In this document: one piece after another, positions 42,909 through 50,560 of the stretch
How the letters are laid out: each line of letters begins with the position of its first letter
Numbering within the stretch: position 1 is the stretch's first letter
From: Rubricoccus sp038746605
Lineage (GTDB): Bacteria; Bacteroidota; Rhodothermia; Rhodothermales; Rubricoccaceae
Reading direction: 5' to 3'
Length of the DNA: 64,000 nucleotides
NCBI GenBank assembly: GCA_038746605.1
Contig: JBCDKM010000010.1
Coordinates: forward strand, 62,001-126,000
Notes under the pieces: generated by a model
Told to the model about the DNA's origin: nothing
What the model saw: the letters and a program-made list of their open reading frames with translations, nothing else
The model's database searches: none
Made by a program: the position numbers and the translations under genes

Positions 42909-43607
42909 TCAGCCCGTGAGCCGCCGGAAGCGAAGACGGAACCGCTCGTCGTACCGGCCCTCCGCGTAGCGCTGGCAGCACGACGCACACGCCGTCGGAC
43001 GCTTCGGTTTGCGGGAGCGTCGGACGGTCTCGCCGCATCCAGGGCACACAGCCTCCACCCCCACCCAGCCGCCGAAGGCACCGGGTTCTGCCCCTCCTCG
43101 CCAGATGACCCGCCCGGACGCCGTATGCGTCACGGCGAGGTACGCCGCCCGTCCTGCGCGATGGCATGCTCTGCACCGCAGCGCCCGAACCGGCTGGCGA
43201 TGCACACCGGAGAGCCTCCCACACGAGGGACATTCCGCCCGGTACGGAGCCGAATCGGAATCATCCGGGAGGTCGCCAGAGAACGTCCGCTCCGGCGACG
43301 CGCCACACGCTCTCGCGAGGGCTTTCCACGTCGCATCGTGACACGAACGGCCGCGCCGCTCGGCGTCGATGGCGTGCGCGATCTCGTGACGGATGGTGTC
43401 CTCTACATCCTCTACAGACAGGGCAGGCGTGAGAACCGCAGAAAGCGTGATCTGCTTCTGCCGGATGCGACAGACACCGAGGCGACGCTTCGCGCGGTCG
43501 AACCCGAACGTCCAGCCTCGCGCCTGGAGCGGCTCCCCGAGCACGTCCCGCCCCAGCGAGTCCATGAGGTCGAGAGCGAGGGAACGAACGGCATCAGGAG
43601 TGGACAT
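42909..43607 (-). CDS. SprT-like zinc metallopeptidase-domain protein with two zinc ribbons
   Basis: 232 residues from the ATG at 43605-43607, chosen where the SprT domain begins. The SprT-like domain (~1-100) holds HEIAHAID (zinc-binding HExxH) and a following Cys/His region (SCHDATW). The C-terminal half has two zinc-ribbon-like modules: CPSCG...CRACH and CPGCG...CASCC. SprT/Spartan-type domains are linked to cleavage of DNA-protein crosslinks in eukaryotes; bacterial members are poorly characterised. Arg-rich C-terminus. Convergent to tmRNA, divergent from the DUF4864-like gene (88-bp gap). Confidence 0.8.
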   Translation of the reverse strand: MSTPDAVRSLALDLMDSLGRDVLGEPLQARGWTFGFDRAKRRLGVCRIRQKQITLSAVLTPALSVEDVEDTIRHEIAHAIDAERRGRSCHDATWKALARACGASPERTFSGDLPDDSDSAPYRAECPSCGRLSGVHRQPVRALRCRACHRAGRAAYLAVTHTASGRVIWRGGAEPGAFGGWVGVEAVCPGCGETVRRSRKPKRPTACASCCQRYAEGRYDERFRLRFRRLTG

Positions 43608-43695
43608 GCCGGAAGCTCGCGCCCTCCCAGTGCCGCGCCTATGGATCCTTCGCGCGAGACACCCATTGGAAGCCCCGAACCCGCCCTGCCGTCCC

Positions 43696-44181
43696 ATGTC
43701 GCGACCGGCCTTCGTTCTCGTGCTGTTTCTCCCCGCCATCCTGCTCCTCAGTTCCTCCGGCGATGGCGCGATGGATCCCGAGCCCTCCCCGGATCTTACG
43801 CCCGAGGAAGTGATTCGCCTCCAAGTGGAGGCGCTTCAGGCCAACGACGAGCCGGAGCCCGACGCAGGCATCGCGCTCGCCTTCCGGTTCGCCTCACCCG
43901 GCAACCGCGCCGCGACGGGGCCACTGGAACGCTTCATCGCGATGGTGAAGGGACCGACCTATCGCGACATGCTCGGCTTCGAGAGCGCGACGTATGGCGC
44001 GATCCGTGTCCAGGGGGACGAGGCCGCTCAACGCGTCGTCCTCGTGCAGAGTGACGGGCGCCGCGTGTCGTACGTGTTCGGCCTCTCGCGCCAGATCGGC
44101 GGCGAGTACGACGGCTGCTGGATGACCGATGCTGTGATCCGCGAGGCAGACCCTCCATCCAGCGGCCTCACGCGGATCTAG
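43696..44181 (+). CDS. Exported DUF4864-like protein
   Basis: 161 residues from the ATG at 43696, where an N-terminal hydrophobic signal begins (AFVLVLFLPAILLLSSS). The body reads LTPEEVIRLQVEALQANDEPEPDAGIALAFRFASPGNR, then FIAMVKGPTYRDMLGF, and ends with GGEYDGCWMTDAVIRE. This order (a helix with a short-substrate-like pocket, then a beta core ending DGCWM-T) matches the DUF4864 family, an NTF2-like fold of unknown role. The 3' end overlaps the stop of the convergent menE by 14 bp. Confidence 0.72.
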   Translation: MSRPAFVLVLFLPAILLLSSSGDGAMDPEPSPDLTPEEVIRLQVEALQANDEPEPDAGIALAFRFASPGNRAATGPLERFIAMVKGPTYRDMLGFESATYGAIRVQGDEAAQRVVLVQSDGRRVSYVFGLSRQIGGEYDGCWMTDAVIREADPPSSGLTRI

Positions 44182-45514
44182 CGGCTCTCTGCGCCAGCAC
44201 CTGCCGGTCCGGCTTCATCCCGCGCGCCCCCTCCCATGCGTGGAATGCCACCGGCACCATGAACCCCGGCACCGTCTCGCGAAGCGCCGATGACAGCGCA
44301 ACGGCGTCGATCTCTTCTTCGCCAGTGGGACGCACGAACGCCACGGGACGCTGGCCGAACTCTGCATCGGGTACGGGCACCACGACCGCCTCGGCGACGG
44401 TACCGAGGCGGAGCAACTCGCGCTCAATGGCCTCCGGCTGGACGTTCTCGCCACCGGAAACAAAGCGAAGGCCGCGCCGCCCGTCGATGACCAATCGGCC
44501 TGCTGCATCCAGGCGACCCAGGTCGCCGGTGGCGAACCAGCCGTGACCGTCGAATGGAGTCGCGAGCCCAGCGGGCGTGAGGTAGCCAGAAAAGCGCGCC
44601 GTGCCTCGGACCTGCACCTCTCCTTCCACAATGCGCACCTCACGGCCCGGAAGCGAGGAACCGGACGTGCCGAGGTCCTGCCCAGGCAGGGTAGCCGTGA
44701 CCGTGGAGGCCATCTCCGTCAGCCCGTACGAGGTCGAGATGGGTAGGCCTGCCTCCGTGGCGCGATGGAGCAACGCAGGCGGGATCGCGCTGCCGCCGAG
44801 CAGGACAGCACGGAACGAGTCCGCCGCATCGCCCGCATCCAACAGACGCCGAAGTTGAGTCGAGACGAAGGAGGCATGGGTCGGACGAAGCGCCGCGACG
44901 GCCTCTCCGACGGGCGTTCCGCGTTCTGGGACTGCCATCGTAGCCTCCGCCCGTGCGCACCGGAGCACGACGCCGAGGCCACCGACGTGAGCGACGGGAA
45001 GATCGAGAAGCCAGCGGTCGCCTTCGCGCAGATCCAGATGGGAGACAACGCCTTCGGCACTCGCCGTCAGAGCATCCCACGAGAGAAGCGCTGCCTTCGG
45101 CGCACCAGTAGAGCCGCTGGTGAAGACGGCCAGCGAGCCCGGCGACCGCTCGGCAGGTTGCCTCGCCTCGGTGCCGAGGTGGGCGAGGTCGTATGTCGCC
45201 ACGCCGGGGATCGGGAGATCGGAGACGGCAGTCGTGACGCCCGCTGTCGCGAGGGCGTTGGAGGCGAGCGTTGCAGGCCACCGAACGGGTACGAGGACGC
45301 CCGTCACGCCCGCCCGGATCGCGCCGAGTGCCAGCGTCGCCAGGTCGAGTCGGTCTTCCGCACGGAGCGCGACTCGCGACTCGCCGATTGATCTCAGTCT
45401 AGTCGCCGCGTGATTGATCTGGCGGTTCCAGTCCGCCCATGTCCGCGCGCCCTGCCCGACCACCGCCGCAGAGCCCGGGGTGAGACGGGCACGTTCCGCG
45501 ACCGGGTCGGTCAC
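44168..45514 (-). CDS. menE: o-Succinylbenzoate-CoA ligase
   Basis: 448 residues. It adenylates o-succinylbenzoate and joins it to CoA in menaquinone synthesis. ANL-superfamily motifs: LAVFTSGSTGAPKAALLS (~130-147), STSYGLTEMAST, and GWFATGDLGRLD, with RRGLRFVSGGENVQPEAIE and a late Lys region GMKPDRQVL. It is directly downstream of menC with a 4-nt overlap, which identifies the substrate. Two palindromic elements lie inside the gene: one encodes HLGTEARQPAE just before the P-loop-like motif, the other encodes LRLGTVAEAV in the C-terminal lid. It is somewhat short for the ANL family but normal for MenE. Confidence 0.9.
   Translation of the reverse strand: MTDPVAERARLTPGSAAVVGQGARTWADWNRQINHAATRLRSIGESRVALRAEDRLDLATLALGAIRAGVTGVLVPVRWPATLASNALATAGVTTAVSDLPIPGVATYDLAHLGTEARQPAERSPGSLAVFTSGSTGAPKAALLSWDALTASAEGVVSHLDLREGDRWLLDLPVAHVGGLGVVLRCARAEATMAVPERGTPVGEAVAALRPTHASFVSTQLRRLLDAGDAADSFRAVLLGGSAIPPALLHRATEAGLPISTSYGLTEMASTVTATLPGQDLGTSGSSLPGREVRIVEGEVQVRGTARFSGYLTPAGLATPFDGHGWFATGDLGRLDAAGRLVIDGRRGLRFVSGGENVQPEAIERELLRLGTVAEAVVVPVPDAEFGQRPVAFVRPTGEEEIDAVALSSALRETVPGFMVPVAFHAWEGARGMKPDRQVLAQRAARSA
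44386..44411. repeat. Palindromic element copy 13, inside menE (C-terminal lid)
   Basis: Arms CCGCCTCGG and CCGAGGCGG with an 8-nt loop. It encodes RLGTVAEAV on the minus strand. The conserved family phrase here is (h)pgVaeaaV, so the element coincides with, or has been adapted to, native sequence. Confidence 0.7.
45161..45188. repeat. Palindromic element copy 14, inside menE (N-terminal domain)
   Basis: CGCCTCGGTGCCGAGGTG core within longer CCTC...GAGG arms. It encodes HLGTEARQPAE between the small N-terminal region and the nucleotide-binding motif, an extra segment relative to usual MenE. Confidence 0.82.
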
Positions 45515-46590
45515 GCCGCGACGCCCTCGGCGAGATGGATGGGCCGCGCGAGGAGCGCGGGCACGTCCACGAACGGGCCCTCTAACGGAAGACGCTCGGC
45601 GAGCACGTCACTCTTCATCGCGCGGGCAGTATCGAGGCCAGCGGGCTCGGCGTCCGTCGCGGCCGCGAGCGCCACGAGGCCGCGAAGCCCGACTCCGCTC
45701 TCGTAGGCACTGGAGAGAATGGGGCGCGCACCGACCGTCCGTGCGAGCGCAGCCAGTTGCAGCGTGCGCCCGATGCCCCCGACGAGCGTGGGCTTGAGGA
45801 TGACTGCGGCCACCCAGCCCCGAATGAACGCTTGGCCCTCCGGGAGTTGAACCGTCTCGTCGAGCGCGATGGGCAGGCCGGTGTCCATCCAGAGAGCGGG
45901 AAGACCGGTCGGGTCCTGGAGCGGCTCCTCGACGAACCTGACGCCGACGCCTCGGATGCCTTCCGCGAAGGCCGTCGCATCCTCCACGGTCCACGCCCGG
46001 TTCGCGTCCAAGCGCAGTTCTACACCTGCGCCGAGCGCCTTGCGAACGTCGCGGACGAGTCGAATCTCGTCTTTCAGGTCGCCACGCCCCACCTTCAGCT
46101 TCGCGGCGCGATAGGAAGCACGCCCCATCCGGCGAGCCTCCTCCAGAACCGTCTTGCGATCTCCCTGGAGAAGCCCAGCAACGGGCAGCGCAACAGCAGG
46201 GTCCGGGTGGAGCGCCTGCGCGAGGCTGCGCCCGTGCACATCAGCACCGAGGTTGAAGAGCGCGAGATCGAGAGCGTAGCGGACGCTCGGCGGCGGCGCG
46301 GCAGCATCCAGCGCGCGCGCGACAGGACCCGTCGGGTCCACGAACAGACGGGGGTCCAGGCTGTGCTCGCCGAGGCTTTCCGCGAGGGTGCGGAGCGTCG
46401 AGGTCGCCTCTGCGAGGGTCTCTCGCGAGAACCCAGGAAGCGGAGCGCAATCGCCCCATCCGGCCTCGCCGCTTTCGGCTCCGAGCTTGAGGAGGACGCC
46501 CTGGCGCTCGCTCACCTCTTCACCCGCGAGGGTGATGGGAGGGTCCAACGGAAGGCTGTAGGGGATGAGGTCGGCGGTCGCGAGGCGCAT
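45511..46590 (-). CDS. menC: o-Succinylbenzoate synthase
   Basis: 359 residues. An enolase-superfamily enzyme that dehydrates SHCHC to o-succinylbenzoate for menaquinone. Catalytic pattern visible: AAKLKVG (Lys pair on strand 2), LDANRAW, RFVEEPLQD, and ALDETV for the metal ligands, and ILKPTLVGGIG for the second catalytic Lys. The N-terminal capping domain ends GWGDCAPLPGFSRETL. It overlaps menE by 4 nt (ATGA), so the two form a small operon. The other men genes are not in this window. Confidence 0.92.
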   Translation of the reverse strand: MRLATADLIPYSLPLDPPITLAGEEVSERQGVLLKLGAESGEAGWGDCAPLPGFSRETLAEATSTLRTLAESLGEHSLDPRLFVDPTGPVARALDAAAPPPSVRYALDLALFNLGADVHGRSLAQALHPDPAVALPVAGLLQGDRKTVLEEARRMGRASYRAAKLKVGRGDLKDEIRLVRDVRKALGAGVELRLDANRAWTVEDATAFAEGIRGVGVRFVEEPLQDPTGLPALWMDTGLPIALDETVQLPEGQAFIRGWVAAVILKPTLVGGIGRTLQLAALARTVGARPILSSAYESGVGLRGLVALAAATDAEPAGLDTARAMKSDVLAERLPLEGPFVDVPALLARPIHLAEGVAA

Positions 46591-46647
46591 GGGTTGTGCG
46601 AGACGAGAGGCGCAGAGGTACGAAACGCAAGGGGTTCCGATCCACTC

Positions 46648-47850
46648 TCAGGGCACTTCGCGTGGCGAGTTGGCGTCCTCTTCTCGCCACCGGAGCTCTG
46701 TAAGCACCGGCCGATGGTCCGAAAACCCCACATTCCGCACATCTGCGGAGACCACAGCGAGCGCTGGATCGACGAGCACATGGTCGATCCGAACGATGAG
46801 AGTGTTAGCGTGATAGGTCCGTCCCCACGCGGTTCGGCCTGCCTCGCGGAACGCGTCGAGGCGGCGGACCCCGCCCGCCTGTCGGAGTTCACGGTAGGAC
46901 CAGTTGTCCGCCGTAGAGTTGAAATCGCCTGCGACTACCACAGGCAACGTCTCGCGTTCGATGGCAGACGTGATGCGGTCCACGTCGATGGCGCGGTTGC
47001 GGTACACACTCGCGAGCCGGTCGAGGCTCGTGCCCCACGTGCTGGGACGGAAAAGGGCGAAGCCTGGGTCCTGCCAGGGCTTCGCGTCACCGAAGGAACG
47101 AAGGTGCACATCGTAGAGCACAAACCGCCGGTCTTCCCACACCACGACGCTCCGAATCGCCTGGGACGCGCGGTTGTCACGCGGGTCTGAGATCGTGATC
47201 GCCTCTTGCTCTTCGACTCGGATCCCCTCACGCACGAGCAACGGGACGCCAGTCGCATCACGCTTCCATCCCCCCACGCCTGGAAGCAAGAGAGGCACTT
47301 CCACGGAATAGCCTACCTCCGCTACCCCGCGAAGCTGGGGAGCCTGCCAGGCATCGCGCTGGCGATTGCGACGCGGCCCTCGGATCCAGGAGTCCTGCAG
47401 AGCAACGAGATCGGGTGTCTCGCGCGAGAGAAACGCGGCCATCGAGTCGCGCATGGCATCGTCGGAGAGACGCTGCGGGACGTTGAACGTCACGAGGTTG
47501 AGCGTCTCACCGGGCGGTGCCTCTCCCAGTCGGGCCCACGGCTCGGCGCGAACCAGCGCGAACACGAGCGGGACGGCCAGCACGAGCGCCAGCTTTCGCC
47601 TCTTGATCGCGAGAGCCACAACGAGCGCTCCCACGAGCCCCAGGGCGAGGTACGGCAACACGACGGCGAACAACTGCGACCACCAGAGCGTGCGTGGGTC
47701 GAGATAGGCAGCAACGAGACCTAGAGCAGCGGCCAGAAGGACCGGCACGGAAAGGGTCCAGAGCACCGTGTCGAGTAAGCGGCGCCCCCAGGACCGCCGG
47801 GCAGGAGTCTTCGGGGAAGCCACGGCGCTCGTCACGAATCGCCGGACCAC
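46648..47850 (-). CDS. Membrane endonuclease/exonuclease/phosphatase-family protein
   Basis: 400 residues, GTG at 47848-47850. Three hydrophobic segments fill residues ~25-105 (LWTLSVPVLLAAALGLVAAYL; LFAVVLPYLALGLVGALVVALAI; LALVLAVPLVFALVRA). The EEP domain follows with LNLVTFNVPQR (metal-binding Asn), LVALQDSW in place of the usual LQE, VVAGDFNSTADNW (catalytic Asp and Asn) and a C-terminal NVGFSDHRPVLTEL (Asp/His pair). It probably cleaves a phosphodiester substrate outside the cytoplasm or at the membrane; the substrate is unknown. Its first codons overlap the end of the upstream rhomboid-like gene by 19 bp. Confidence 0.85.
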   Translation of the reverse strand: MVRRFVTSAVASPKTPARRSWGRRLLDTVLWTLSVPVLLAAALGLVAAYLDPRTLWWSQLFAVVLPYLALGLVGALVVALAIKRRKLALVLAVPLVFALVRAEPWARLGEAPPGETLNLVTFNVPQRLSDDAMRDSMAAFLSRETPDLVALQDSWIRGPRRNRQRDAWQAPQLRGVAEVGYSVEVPLLLPGVGGWKRDATGVPLLVREGIRVEEQEAITISDPRDNRASQAIRSVVVWEDRRFVLYDVHLRSFGDAKPWQDPGFALFRPSTWGTSLDRLASVYRNRAIDVDRITSAIERETLPVVVAGDFNSTADNWSYRELRQAGGVRRLDAFREAGRTAWGRTYHANTLIVRIDHVLVDPALAVVSADVRNVGFSDHRPVLTELRWREEDANSPREVP

Positions 47851-48755
47851 TTCTCCAAGATCTTCTTCTCCTCAGACGAGAGGCTCTTGAGGCCCTTCTC
47901 GTTGATCTTATCCAGGATGCGGTCGATGTCGGCCTGGGTTGGGGGACCATCCGCACGACGGCTGGTGGTGGCCGTGCGGCGCGGGCGCTCGGCACGCGTG
48001 CGGGTGGCGACCTCGGTAGCGCGAGCGGCCCAGCCGCCGCTGGCGGATCCGTAGGTGGGCGGCGGCGCGCTTCGGCGGCTCCGGCCTCGGCCGAAGAGCG
48101 GACGGGCCCAGCCGCCGAGTTCCACGCCTCGCTTCTGCATCGCGCCGAAAACCAGCGCGATGCCATACGCCCCGAGGTGCGCCATCTTCGTCGACATCGG
48201 AGAAAACGCGAGGTCCAGCACGACGAACGCGATGCCGATCCATTTCAGGGAGATCACGCCGATGAGCCAGAGCCCGATGCCTCGGTCCGGATGCATCATC
48301 GCGGCGTAGACGATCACCGCGCCGACCCCGCTCCAGGCGCCGAAGACGGGCAGCAGCGTCTCCGAGCTAATCGAGAACCACGCGATGGCCGCCGCCGCCG
48401 CCGCCAGCGTCGCGAGGATGTAGAGGCCAAAGAGCTGGTGGCTTCCGTAGGTCTCCTCTAGATCCCGACCAATCCAGTTCAGCCACGCCATCGCGAAGGC
48501 AAACGTGATGAGGCCGAAGAACCCAGGGTAGAGGTTCGCGAATCCGTGCGTGAGCACTGCCCACGGCTGAATCAGCATCTGGCTCACGTCAGGCGGGATC
48601 GCCAGCCAGAGAAAGAGGTTGCCCAGCCCCACGATGCTCACCACGACGTATAGGAGGTACGATGCGATGTTGATCGTCAGGAGGAGACGGATCGCGGGCG
48701 GGAGGCTCGCGCGCCAGATCGTGAACCGCGTAACAGGGGAGTTCGGATCAGCCAT
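47832..48755 (-). CDS. Rhomboid-family intramembrane protein with C-terminal extension
   Basis: 307 residues. About six membrane segments; the rhomboid core shows WAVLTHGFANLYPGFFGLITFAFAMAWLNWIGRDLEETYG, then FGAWSGVGAVIVYAA carrying the candidate catalytic Ser, and MAHLGAYGIALVFG with the catalytic His. The active-site motif is G-A-W-S-G rather than the usual GxSGx, so activity is uncertain. The C-terminal ~100 residues are an Arg/Pro/Ala-rich cytoplasmic tail that ends in a conserved-looking helix pair (DIDRILDKINEKGLKSLSSE), as seen in many Bacteroidota rhomboids. A second rhomboid gene follows 24 bp upstream on the same strand. Confidence 0.85.
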   Translation of the reverse strand: MADPNSPVTRFTIWRASLPPAIRLLLTINIASYLLYVVVSIVGLGNLFLWLAIPPDVSQMLIQPWAVLTHGFANLYPGFFGLITFAFAMAWLNWIGRDLEETYGSHQLFGLYILATLAAAAAAIAWFSISSETLLPVFGAWSGVGAVIVYAAMMHPDRGIGLWLIGVISLKWIGIAFVVLDLAFSPMSTKMAHLGAYGIALVFGAMQKRGVELGGWARPLFGRGRSRRSAPPPTYGSASGGWAARATEVATRTRAERPRRTATTSRRADGPPTQADIDRILDKINEKGLKSLSSEEKKILEKWSGDS

Positions 48756-48779
48756 GGAGGCCTGGCAAAACGCCAGGAG

Positions 48780-49493
48780 CTAAATCGAGCGAGCGGATGG
48801 GCGGATGGGCAGCCGCCCACGCCAGTACTGGATCATGAGGAACCCGGCGAGCATCCCCCCGAGGTGGGCGAAGTGGGCGATGCCGGAGCCGGTACTCGTA
48901 ACGCCGGAGAAGAGGTCAATGGCGGCGTAGCCGAGCACGAACCACTTGGCCGGGATCGGGACAGGTAAGAATAAGAGGAAGATCTTCTGGTCGGGGTAGA
49001 GGGTCGCGAATGCTGCTAGCACGCCGAGCACGCCGCCCGAGGCGCCGAGGGTCGGCACTGGCATTGGCAGCGGCGATGCGCCCAACCAGAACGGCGATGA
49101 AGTGACAACGAGTTGGAGAAGACCCGCACCGATCACGCACGCAGCGTAGAAGCCGAGGAACCGCTTCGACCCCAGGGTTTGCTCCACCACACCACCAAAC
49201 ATCCACAGCCCGAACATATTGAAGAAGATGTGTCCTAGGCCTCCGTGCATGAATGCGCTCGTGATCGGCTGCCACGGCCAGAAATCCGGCACGCGCAAAA
49301 GTTCTCCGTTCTGAGGGACGAGCTCAGGAGTACCAGCGGGCCAGAGCATTCCCCACACCGCCAAGGGTTCGGCGAGGACGGGAATCTGCTGCGCTAGAAA
49401 GACTAACCCGTTGATGATGAGCAGATTCTTGACGATTGGCGGGATGGCAGCGAAGCCACTCGGCGCCTGGTACTGATTGGGTGGGAACGCCAC
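48780..49493 (-). CDS. glpG: Rhomboid-family intramembrane serine protease
   Basis: 237 residues from a GTG at 49491-49493, chosen because the upstream frame is Pro-rich and overlaps a half palindrome; an ATG at 49619 is possible. The rhomboid core is complete: ITSAFMHGGLGHIFFNMFGLWMFGGVVEQTLG (the HxxxxHxxxNM pattern), VPTLGASGGVLGVLAAFA with the GASGG catalytic Ser, and AHFAHLGGMLAGFLM with the catalytic His. It cleaves transmembrane substrates within the inner membrane; targets unknown. Together with the downstream rhomboid-like gene it forms a tandem pair. It is divergent from the phosphoesterase gene. Confidence 0.85.
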   Translation of the reverse strand: MAFPPNQYQAPSGFAAIPPIVKNLLIINGLVFLAQQIPVLAEPLAVWGMLWPAGTPELVPQNGELLRVPDFWPWQPITSAFMHGGLGHIFFNMFGLWMFGGVVEQTLGSKRFLGFYAACVIGAGLLQLVVTSSPFWLGASPLPMPVPTLGASGGVLGVLAAFATLYPDQKIFLLFLPVPIPAKWFVLGYAAIDLFSGVTSTGSGIAHFAHLGGMLAGFLMIQYWRGRLPIRPSARSI

Positions 49494-49743
49494 AGAGAGA
49501 GTCGGGACGGAAGAAACCGGAGACCGTCCGCCGAGGCGGAGGGCAGTACCCGGCGGGAACGGTGGGAAGGGTGCGAAGTTGCGACTGGCATCCTCACATA
49601 CGGACGCGGATCCGGGCAACCCTCCACGAAGAACTCGCCACGAGGCGCCCTCGAAGAACGAGCGGAGGCGTACACCGACGGCACGGGCAACCTCCCGCGC
49701 TCGTTTCCGTCTCCTTGCTCAACTCCGCGCCTCCTCCTACCGT

Positions 49744-50544
49744 TTGACTCTCTTTCTCTCCGACCTCCACCTCGGCCGTGCCTCGGATCAGGCCACACGC
49801 GACGCCGAGCGCGACGCCGTAGCATTGCTGGAGGCACACGAGGACGAGATTTTCGAGGGCGGGCGCCTTGTGCTCGTCGGGGACGTCTTCCACGAGTGGA
49901 TCGAGTACAAGCACGTCGCGCCAAAACGAGGGCTCCGGCTCCTCGGGCTTCTGGCCCGCTGGTGCGACGCAGGCGCCGAGGTGCACTACCTCGTTGGTAA
50001 CCGTGATCCCTGGCATGTGGACCTGATGGAGCGTGAGGTCGGTGTGAGGCTTTGGCGAGGGCCCTGGACGGGCGAACTCGATGGTACACAGACCTATATT
50101 GCACACGGCGACGGTATCCGCCCGCCTCAACGTGCCGCCAGCCGCTTCCTTCACCGCCTCCAGCCGCTCGTGCGCCATCCGCACACCGCCCGGCTCTACC
50201 GGACTCTTCTGCCAGGTGATGCGGGCTTCGCCCTCGCCCGGTGGGTTTCCCGCACGTTCGGCTCCGACGGCTCGCCCGATCCCGACGCTCACCACCGCGT
50301 CTCCGACGCAGCCCGGGAGATTCTCGCGACCACAGACTCCGACCTCGTCGTGATGGGTCACTCGCACCAACACGCCCTCGACGAGACCCCCGACGGCACT
50401 TACCTCAACCCGGGCTACTGGTTCGGCGCCCGCACCTTTGCCCGCCTCGACGCAGGCCCCGGCGAACGCGCTCGGCCCAGCCTCCACCGCTGGACTGGCA
50501 CTCGCGCCGAACCTCTCCACGCTCCCGCCCTCGCGACCGCCTGA
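49744..50544 (+). CDS. LpxH-like calcineurin-fold phosphoesterase
   Basis: 266 residues from a TTG at 49744, where the domain begins (LTLFLSDLHLG); the frame is open upstream without similarity. Metallophosphoesterase motifs in order: SDLHLG, GDVFHEWIE, GNRD, AHGD and GHSH. The combination resembles UDP-2,3-diacylglucosamine pyrophosphatase LpxH of lipid A synthesis, and Bacteroidota encode similar proteins under that name; the GDVFHEW variant of the usual GDxF(D/E)xW fits. Substrate assignment is probable, not proven. 16 bp separate it from the PBP1A gene, so the two are likely co-transcribed. Confidence 0.78.
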   Translation: MTLFLSDLHLGRASDQATRDAERDAVALLEAHEDEIFEGGRLVLVGDVFHEWIEYKHVAPKRGLRLLGLLARWCDAGAEVHYLVGNRDPWHVDLMEREVGVRLWRGPWTGELDGTQTYIAHGDGIRPPQRAASRFLHRLQPLVRHPHTARLYRTLLPGDAGFALARWVSRTFGSDGSPDPDAHHRVSDAAREILATTDSDLVVMGHSHQHALDETPDGTYLNPGYWFGARTFARLDAGPGERARPSLHRWTGTRAEPLHAPALATA

Positions 50545-50560
50545 ACCGGCGACACCCCGC

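Noticed and set aside
49510..49530. CCGCCGAGGCGG upstream of the rhomboid gene as a full element
   Set aside because: Only one short arm pair without the CCTCGG core; counted as chance or a remnant.
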